Assembly (NCBI GenBank): GCA_934747265.1
Contig: CAKVGI010000025.1
Coordinates: 1 to 10,432, forward strand
Direction of reading: 5' to 3'
Length of the DNA stretch: 10,432 nt
DNA from: an uncultured Rickettsiales bacterium
Lineage (GTDB): Bacteria > Pseudomonadota > Alphaproteobacteria > Rickettsiales > UBA1997
Shown here: positions 7,285-10,432 of the stretch, one piece after another
Position numbering within the stretch: the first letter of the stretch is position 1
Layout: every line of letters begins with the position of its first letter
The notes under the pieces: model-generated
Databases searched by the model: none
Told to the model about the DNA's origin: nothing
Seen by the model: only the letters and a program-made list of their open reading frames with translations
Program-made: the position numbers and the translations under genes

Positions 7285-8178
7285 TTATTTTTTATTTACT
7301 CTTAAAGACTGTTTTATTAATGGCATAGCGTTATCTATATCATCTTCATCAGATATTTCTACTCTATAATCACCATTACCCCAATGGCCAATATTTGTTA
7401 TATCTCTTGTTATACCTAATGGATCATTCAATGTTCCTTTTTTCATATTAATGTCTAACCTCAATTTATTCTGAGTAAACTCTACATCGACTATGTTCTT
7501 TCTTCCTTTGAAAGCAATATACACTTTCTTTACATCTATATCAATATCATCTAACTCTAATATTCTGTTTTTTAATATATTATAAAGCTTTCTAGTTTTT
7601 TCAGATACTTTATTCAAATGATCATCTTCCGTATATACTTTAATTTCTTTATTAACCTCTTTTTGTTCTGATTTTATTTGTACATCCTCTACTTTTACGT
7701 TGCTTGTCTTCTTTATAAATTCTATGGTCACTATATTTTCTTCATACCTTGTAAGTTTAATTAAATCTACCGGAATGTTTTTAAAATCAGTAGCATTAAG
7801 CTGATAGCTTGTATAAATGGGTGATACAAATATGATTCTTGATTGACTCCAATCTACGTCTGTCAATTTTAAATTAGAGTTATTTTTTTCATTATATTTA
7901 AGTACAAAATCCGCTTTTCTCTCTAATAGCAACTTTAAATACGTATACCCTTGATCTACCAAACTATGATTTTTAACATTCTTATATTCTATAATTCTAA
8001 ATGATTTACTCTCCTCATCATATGCTAAAGTATCTAGTCTAAAACTGCCTACAGCAAACTCTGTTTCTACAAATTTATATCCAAGAATCTTTTGCAAATT
8101 TTCTTCGAAGTAATTTTGTAATTCTTTTTCATTTTTAAAATCTTTTTGTTTTAATTCTTTATTGTCTTTTATTATCAT
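7285..8178 (-). CDS. PD-(D/E)xK nuclease-like protein with C-terminal DUF5655 domain
   Basis: A 297-residue soluble protein in two parts. Residues 1-130 look like a PD-(D/E)xK nuclease: helix with E26, then D49 in FRLDTLAY, and E64-Y-K66 in RIIEYKN, followed by a helix holding QGYTYLKLL. All expected catalytic positions are present. A polar linker (about 155-180) joins it to a DUF5655 domain (about 182-294), recognised by HLNKVSEKTRKLY, the strand VYIAFKGRKNIVDVEF, and D-P-L-G-I-T-R-D...I-G-H-W-G-N-G-D-Y. Proteins of this architecture are widespread and often lie near RM genes, but their task is not established; a DNA-acting restriction or repair role is plausible. The start has TAGGTGG five bases upstream and an extended -10 box further up. 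It is the first gene of the leftward block. The RM operon, including HsdR with the same nuclease fold, follows. Confidence 0.82.
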   Translation of the reverse strand: MIIKDNKELKQKDFKNEKELQNYFEENLQKILGYKFVETEFAVGSFRLDTLAYDEESKSFRIIEYKNVKNHSLVDQGYTYLKLLLERKADFVLKYNEKNNSNLKLTDVDWSQSRIIFVSPIYTSYQLNATDFKNIPVDLIKLTRYEENIVTIEFIKKTSNVKVEDVQIKSEQKEVNKEIKVYTEDDHLNKVSEKTRKLYNILKNRILELDDIDIDVKKVYIAFKGRKNIVDVEFTQNKLRLDINMKKGTLNDPLGITRDITNIGHWGNGDYRVEISDEDDIDNAMPLIKQSLRVNKK

Positions 8179-8492
8179 TTAAACCACCTATACTTCATCT
8201 CTTATTTAATTATAACATACAAATTACGTTTTTTGATATTTAACTTATGTTTTTGCAAAATAATTATTACTTTTTTTCAATTTAAGATTACGTTGTCATC
8301 TTGATAGTACCTATATTTTATTGTTATTTATTGCAATATCAATAAATGCGTATTTAAATATAAAATGGATTTTCTTGTTGATATCATTTTAATGGCATCT
8401 TACATTTTCTCGCATTGTTTATGTTTTTTTAATTCTGAATATTTAATTTACTTTTTTAGTAATTTTTATTGCTGAATTAAATTTTTATGTAA
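8179..8492. other. AT-rich intergenic region between nuclease gene and caspase module
   Basis: No gene with a ribosome binding site is seen on either strand. It holds candidate promoters for the leftward nuclease gene: the extended -10 at 8209-8217, and a weaker TTGATA (8337-8342) with 16 bases to TAAAAT (8315-8320). ATTACGTT occurs twice (8224-8231 and 8287-8294) and could be an operator half-site or chance. Otherwise nothing is recognisable. Confidence 0.6.
8209..8217 (-). promoter_or_regulatory. Extended -10 promoter of the nuclease/DUF5655 gene
   Basis: The minus strand reads TGTTATAAT, a perfect TATAAT with the TG of an extended -10 box, about 30 bases before the ATG at 8178. No good -35 lies 17 bases upstream (ATCAAA, 3/6), which extended -10 promoters can tolerate. 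It would drive the nuclease gene and possibly the membrane gene and RM operon. Confidence 0.6.
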
Positions 8493-8532
8493 TAAAAAAT
8501 ACAGCCTAGTTATTTGCAAATAACTAGGCTGT
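8493..8532 (-). terminator. Strong intrinsic terminator of the TIR-caspase operon
   Basis: A perfect inverted repeat spans 8501-8532: arms ACAGCCTAGTTATT and AATAACTAGGCTGT around TGCA. On the minus strand it is followed by ATTTTTTATT (8491-8500). It begins five bases after the caspase stop codon. The plus-strand side lacks a comparable T-run, so it serves the leftward operon and insulates the RM block. Confidence 0.92.
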
Positions 8533-8536
8533 GATT

Positions 8537-9502
8537 TTAAATTTTGCCTTTTTGGGCCAATTGCCAATAATGATATCCTACTGCAGTCAATCGACATCCG
8601 GTTGAATGCATCGCAGCAAAATACATATGTTCTTCATTTACTGGCTTAACCAAGCCGACGCTAGCCATCTGTTGCAATTCTTTCATAATTTTTACATTTT
8701 TTGAATTACAATATGGTTCTATAACTTCGTGTTTAAAGTCCAAAGAATTTGTATACTCAAACGATGGATTTAACGAAAATTCTGAAGATGCTGTAGGAAA
8801 ATATTCTGCGATATTTCTTAAAATTGATAAATCAATAGATGGAACTACCGTCCTTACTTTTACAAAACTATGAGTATTCGTCTTGAATACTGGTCTTTGT
8901 TCCCATGCATCTAGCCCCTGATCGATGTACGAATATATTGATCCTGGTGTAATATTGCCATTAATATTTGCAGCACCACCTGATAAAGCCTCAATAAGCA
9001 AACTTGTAAACACACCATGCCCTTCACTTTCTTTTGCCATCTGATCATTCATACTTGCAGTAAGAATTGTTACACCTTCACCTATTTCAGTCAGATTATC
9101 AGACAATGCACCATTACCAAAAGTTCCTGAATAACAACAATCTAAGATAACTATCTTATTTAATGCCTTAGAACTATTAACAATCTTCAATATTTCTGTC
9201 ATTGTAATTCCTTCATCATTTTTTGCATAATCAGGCGTAACTATATATCCATCAACATCATTTTTACATCCGTGTCCAGAAAAATAAAATAGTGCAATTT
9301 CTACTGATGAATTAAATAAGTCACCAATCATTTTTTTTAATTCACCTTTAGTTTTTATATTTTCCATTTGCAGTACGTCAAAATTTGGAGACCCATCACC
9401 ATTTCTTTTCAAAAGTTGTGATATTGAATTAGCATCATTCACACACCCTGATAATGTGGCACTAGGATAATCATCGATTCCTACTACTAATGCTTTTCTC
9501 AT
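8537..9502 (-). CDS. Caspase-like protease (peptidase C14 family), likely type IV Thoeris effector
   Basis: A 321-residue protein. Residues 1-215 are a caspase/metacaspase domain: the opening ALVVGIDDYP strand, N22-D23-A24, the catalytic histidine in FYFSGHG (H77) and the catalytic cysteine in LDCCYSG (C123, second of the pair). Both catalytic residues are intact. GEGVTILTAS and FTSLLIEAL follow, as in bacterial family members. Residues about 225-321 form a separate domain ending in a winged-helix-like segment (LQQMASVGLVKP, then CRLTAVGYHYW). It starts nine bases after the TIR stop; its SD (GAGG in TAGGAGGT) overlaps that stop, so translation is likely coupled. In the described TIR plus caspase system (type IV Thoeris), the TIR-made N7-cADPR activates the protease, which degrades cell proteins and stops phage growth. 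Some stretches are richer in G+C (25/60 at 8881-8940) than the RM block. Protease family is secure; subtype is by pairing. Confidence 0.93.
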   Translation of the reverse strand: MRKALVVGIDDYPSATLSGCVNDANSISQLLKRNGDGSPNFDVLQMENIKTKGELKKMIGDLFNSSVEIALFYFSGHGCKNDVDGYIVTPDYAKNDEGITMTEILKIVNSSKALNKIVILDCCYSGTFGNGALSDNLTEIGEGVTILTASMNDQMAKESEGHGVFTSLLIEALSGGAANINGNITPGSIYSYIDQGLDAWEQRPVFKTNTHSFVKVRTVVPSIDLSILRNIAEYFPTASSEFSLNPSFEYTNSLDFKHEVIEPYCNSKNVKIMKELQQMASVGLVKPVNEEHMYFAAMHSTGCRLTAVGYHYWQLAQKGKI

Positions 9503-9511
9503 AATTACCTC

Positions 9512-9892
9512 CTATAATGAATTAATCCAATTTTTAATTGTTTCCCATTTCCATTCAACTATGGATATATTGTTTAACTCTGTTGGTAAATTGATCGGCC
9601 TTTGATCTGAATATCCATATATACCTTTGCATGGAATTTGTTCTTGCTTGGCACAATCAATTTCCCATAATTCTCCACTTGCATTTTTTGAATTTTTTGT
9701 TACAATTGCAATCAAGCCATCGCAGCCTTTAATTTTTCGTCTACATTTTGTTTTCCACTCAGAGTCCCATGGTGTCTTTACCGACATATCATAAAATTCA
9801 AACGGACATTTATCATTTTTTGACTGTCCAACTAAAAGGTCCCTTAATTTTTCATCTTCAATTGCAAAACTAATAAATATTCTTTTATTCAT
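9512..9892 (-). CDS. Single-domain TIR protein (MTH538/ThsB-type), likely type IV Thoeris sensor-cyclase
   Basis: A 126-residue protein from the ATG at 9892. The domain begins with KRIFISFAIED (strand A, the S-F-x-x-E-D of ThsB/MTH538-type TIRs). FEFYDMS, then W-x-x-x-C-R-R-K-I-K-G-C-D and LIAIVTKNS follow, then S-x-E-L-W-E77-I-D-C-A, where E77 is at the catalytic glutamate position. The end has IYGY and a Trp-rich helix. There is no membrane segment and no extra sensor domain. Such TIRs use NAD+ to make cyclic ADP-ribose signals after phage infection; the product cannot be told from sequence. It is the first gene of a two-gene operon with the caspase. A GTG at 9901 in the same frame lies inside the Shine-Dalgarno and is not a believable start. 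Confidence in the TIR fold is high and in the system name good. Confidence 0.88.
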   Translation of the reverse strand: MNKRIFISFAIEDEKLRDLLVGQSKNDKCPFEFYDMSVKTPWDSEWKTKCRRKIKGCDGLIAIVTKNSKNASGELWEIDCAKQEQIPCKGIYGYSDQRPINLPTELNNISIVEWKWETIKNWINSL

Positions 9893-9898
9893 TTTTTT

Positions 9899-9905
9899 CA
9901 CCTCC
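9899..9905 (-). promoter_or_regulatory. Ribosome binding site that fixes the TIR start
   Basis: GGAGGTG on the minus strand lies six bases before the ATG at 9890-9892. The upstream in-frame GTG is part of this very sequence, so it cannot be both start codon and SD. The ATG giving MNKRIFISF is the start. Confidence 0.85.
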
Positions 9906-9921
9906 CACTTCTAGTTAATAC

Positions 9922-9973
9922 AAAAAAGACGCAGCACAAAAAATCTATTAAATAGACCTTTACTAGCGTCTTT
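9922..9973 (-). terminator. Terminator-like hairpin in the TIR leader; possible attenuator
   Basis: On the minus strand AAAGACGC (9966-9973) pairs with GCGTCTTT (9925-9932), and the T-run continues to six bases (9922-9927). Inside is a second hairpin (9939-9961): AAAGGTCTAT and ATAGATTTTT, with a three-base loop and two G-T pairs, itself followed by T residues. The structure lies between the only good promoter seen and the TIR start. It may end the transcript of the small acidic gene, attenuate the TIR operon, or both. Confidence 0.6.
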
Positions 9974-9991
9974 CTTCCTTTAACTGCCTAT

Positions 9992-10020
9992 ATTGTATCA
10001 AACTTTTTATATTTAATCAA
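9992..10020 (-). promoter_or_regulatory. Promoter of the TIR-caspase operon
   Basis: On the minus strand TTGATT (10015-10020) and TACAAT (9992-9997) are spaced 17 bases apart, with 4/6 and 5/6 matches. An overlapping alternative is TTGTCA (10028-10033), 16 bases, TATAAA (10006-10011). Both lie after the small acidic gene and before the leader hairpin, so the TIR leader would be about 90 bases. Confidence 0.55.
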
Positions 10021-10038
10021 TATATTTTGACAAATTTC

Positions 10039-10218
10039 TTATTCATCATCATCTGAATAATAGTCATCATCTTCTAGTTCTTCTTCTTCAAAGTTAAATG
10101 TATCATACTTCTTTTCTTTTACTAATTCTTTTTGCCAATCTTCTAAATCATTATTATCTTTTTTATTATCATCTTCTGTATCAGTAAATGCTTTTATTAA
10201 GTTCCATATCAAACACAT
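10039..10218 (-). CDS. Small highly acidic protein, function unknown
   Basis: A 59-residue protein from the ATG at 10216-10218, chosen because AGGTGG (10226-10231) lies seven bases upstream. The frame could extend 17 residues to another ATG at 10269, but that one has no comparable site. The N-terminus MCLIWNLIKAF is a short hydrophobic/amphipathic helix. The rest is hydrophilic, with a conserved-looking LEDWQKELV segment and a tail of E and D broken by two Y. I count 22 acidic residues against 7 lysines. Small acidic proteins can mimic DNA or chaperone partners, but nothing here shows either. It precedes the TIR operon in the same direction with a promoter and hairpin between, so co-regulation is uncertain. 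SD, codon pattern and composition support a real gene. Confidence 0.6.
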   Translation of the reverse strand: MCLIWNLIKAFTDTEDDNKKDNNDLEDWQKELVKEKKYDTFNFEEEELEDDDYYSDDDE

Positions 10219-10310
10219 AGTCTCACCACCTGAAATTATTATATCATAACTTTTTACTAAATACGACATTTTGATTATTTTTCTACTCTTATTTATATAA
10301 TTACTTCTTT

Positions 10311-10432
10311 ATACTATAATAGTATTAGTATATATCTACTGCTTATATATAATAAGTATCTTGGATACATTTAATTAAGATAAGTTTACTTAGCTTAATT
10401 AAACACTAATAAGACTTACATAGTAAGGCTTA
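10311..10432. repeat. Run of short inverted repeats at the right edge
   Basis: Five inverted repeats follow each other in an AT-rich stretch upstream of the small acidic gene: ATACTA/TAGTAT (10311-10325), CTTAT/ATAAG (10342-10356), GTATC/GATAC (10356-10368), a 34-base near-palindrome (10370-10403) with arms TTTAATTAAG and CTTAATTAAA and an inner TAAGT/ACTTA, and TAAGACTTAC/GTAAGGCTTA (10410-10432, one mismatch). None has a T-run to make it a clear terminator. They could be operators, a recombinase or attachment site, or decayed repeats. AT-rich DNA gives short ones by chance; the 34-base one is less easily explained so. Confidence 0.5.

Noticed and set aside
8391..8474. Short plus-strand frame of 27 codons in the intergenic gap
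   Set aside because: No ribosome binding site and random-looking composition.
10238..10243. TATAAT on the minus strand as promoter of the small acidic gene
   Set aside because: Transcription would begin about where the AGGTGG ribosome binding site lies, which would remove it; no good -35 box.
1..10432. CRISPR array, tRNA, rRNA, insertion sequence or transposase
   Set aside because: No regularly spaced direct repeats, no tRNA-like cloverleaf and no transposase or integrase motifs were seen on either strand.

Overview
The window is very AT-rich (about a quarter G+C by eye), uses TGG for Trp and standard stop codons, and has strong Shine-Dalgarno sites (AGGAGG, AAAGGAG, GGAGGTG). This points to a low-GC Bacillota, probably a clostridial or erysipelotrichial gut-type bacterium. 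The species cannot be told. Nearly all genes are on the minus strand and nearly all look like anti-phage defence, so this is a defence island.

Layout, left to right. (1) At 1-698 (+) is the 3' part of a type I specificity gene, hsdS, cut by the window edge. It converges on the rest of the locus and shares a bidirectional terminator hairpin (668-706). (2) At 705-6293 (-), read right to left, is a type I restriction-modification operon: hsdR (920 aa), a 210-aa protein of unknown function with a possible ADP-ribosyltransferase-like look, hsdM (520 aa), and an AbiU2-like HEPN protein whose start codon overlaps the hsdM stop. The two non-RM genes are even poorer in G+C than hsdR and hsdM. (3) At 6370-8178 (-) are a three-helix membrane protein and a PD-(D/E)xK nuclease with a C-terminal DUF5655 domain. 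They lie upstream of hsdR in the same direction, without a clear terminator between. (4) At 8179-8536 is an AT-rich gap holding a candidate promoter for the nuclease gene and a strong terminator for the next module. (5) At 8537-9892 (-) is a tight two-gene operon: a TIR-domain protein followed by a caspase-like protease. This pairing matches the system described as type IV Thoeris. (6) At 9922-10020 is the TIR operon's promoter and a terminator-like hairpin in its leader. (7) At 10039-10218 (-) is a small, very acidic protein of unknown function. (8) At 10311-10432 is a run of short inverted repeats.

How the genes may work together. HsdR, HsdM and HsdS would form the restriction complex. The HEPN and 210-aa proteins sit inside that operon and could be back-up effectors released when restriction fails, by analogy with the PrrC anticodon nuclease kept silent by a type I enzyme (inference). 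TIR and caspase would form a separate signalling system: the TIR enzyme makes a cyclic ADP-ribose signal from NAD+ on infection, and the signal activates the protease. The least described part of the window is the RM operon with two embedded non-RM genes.
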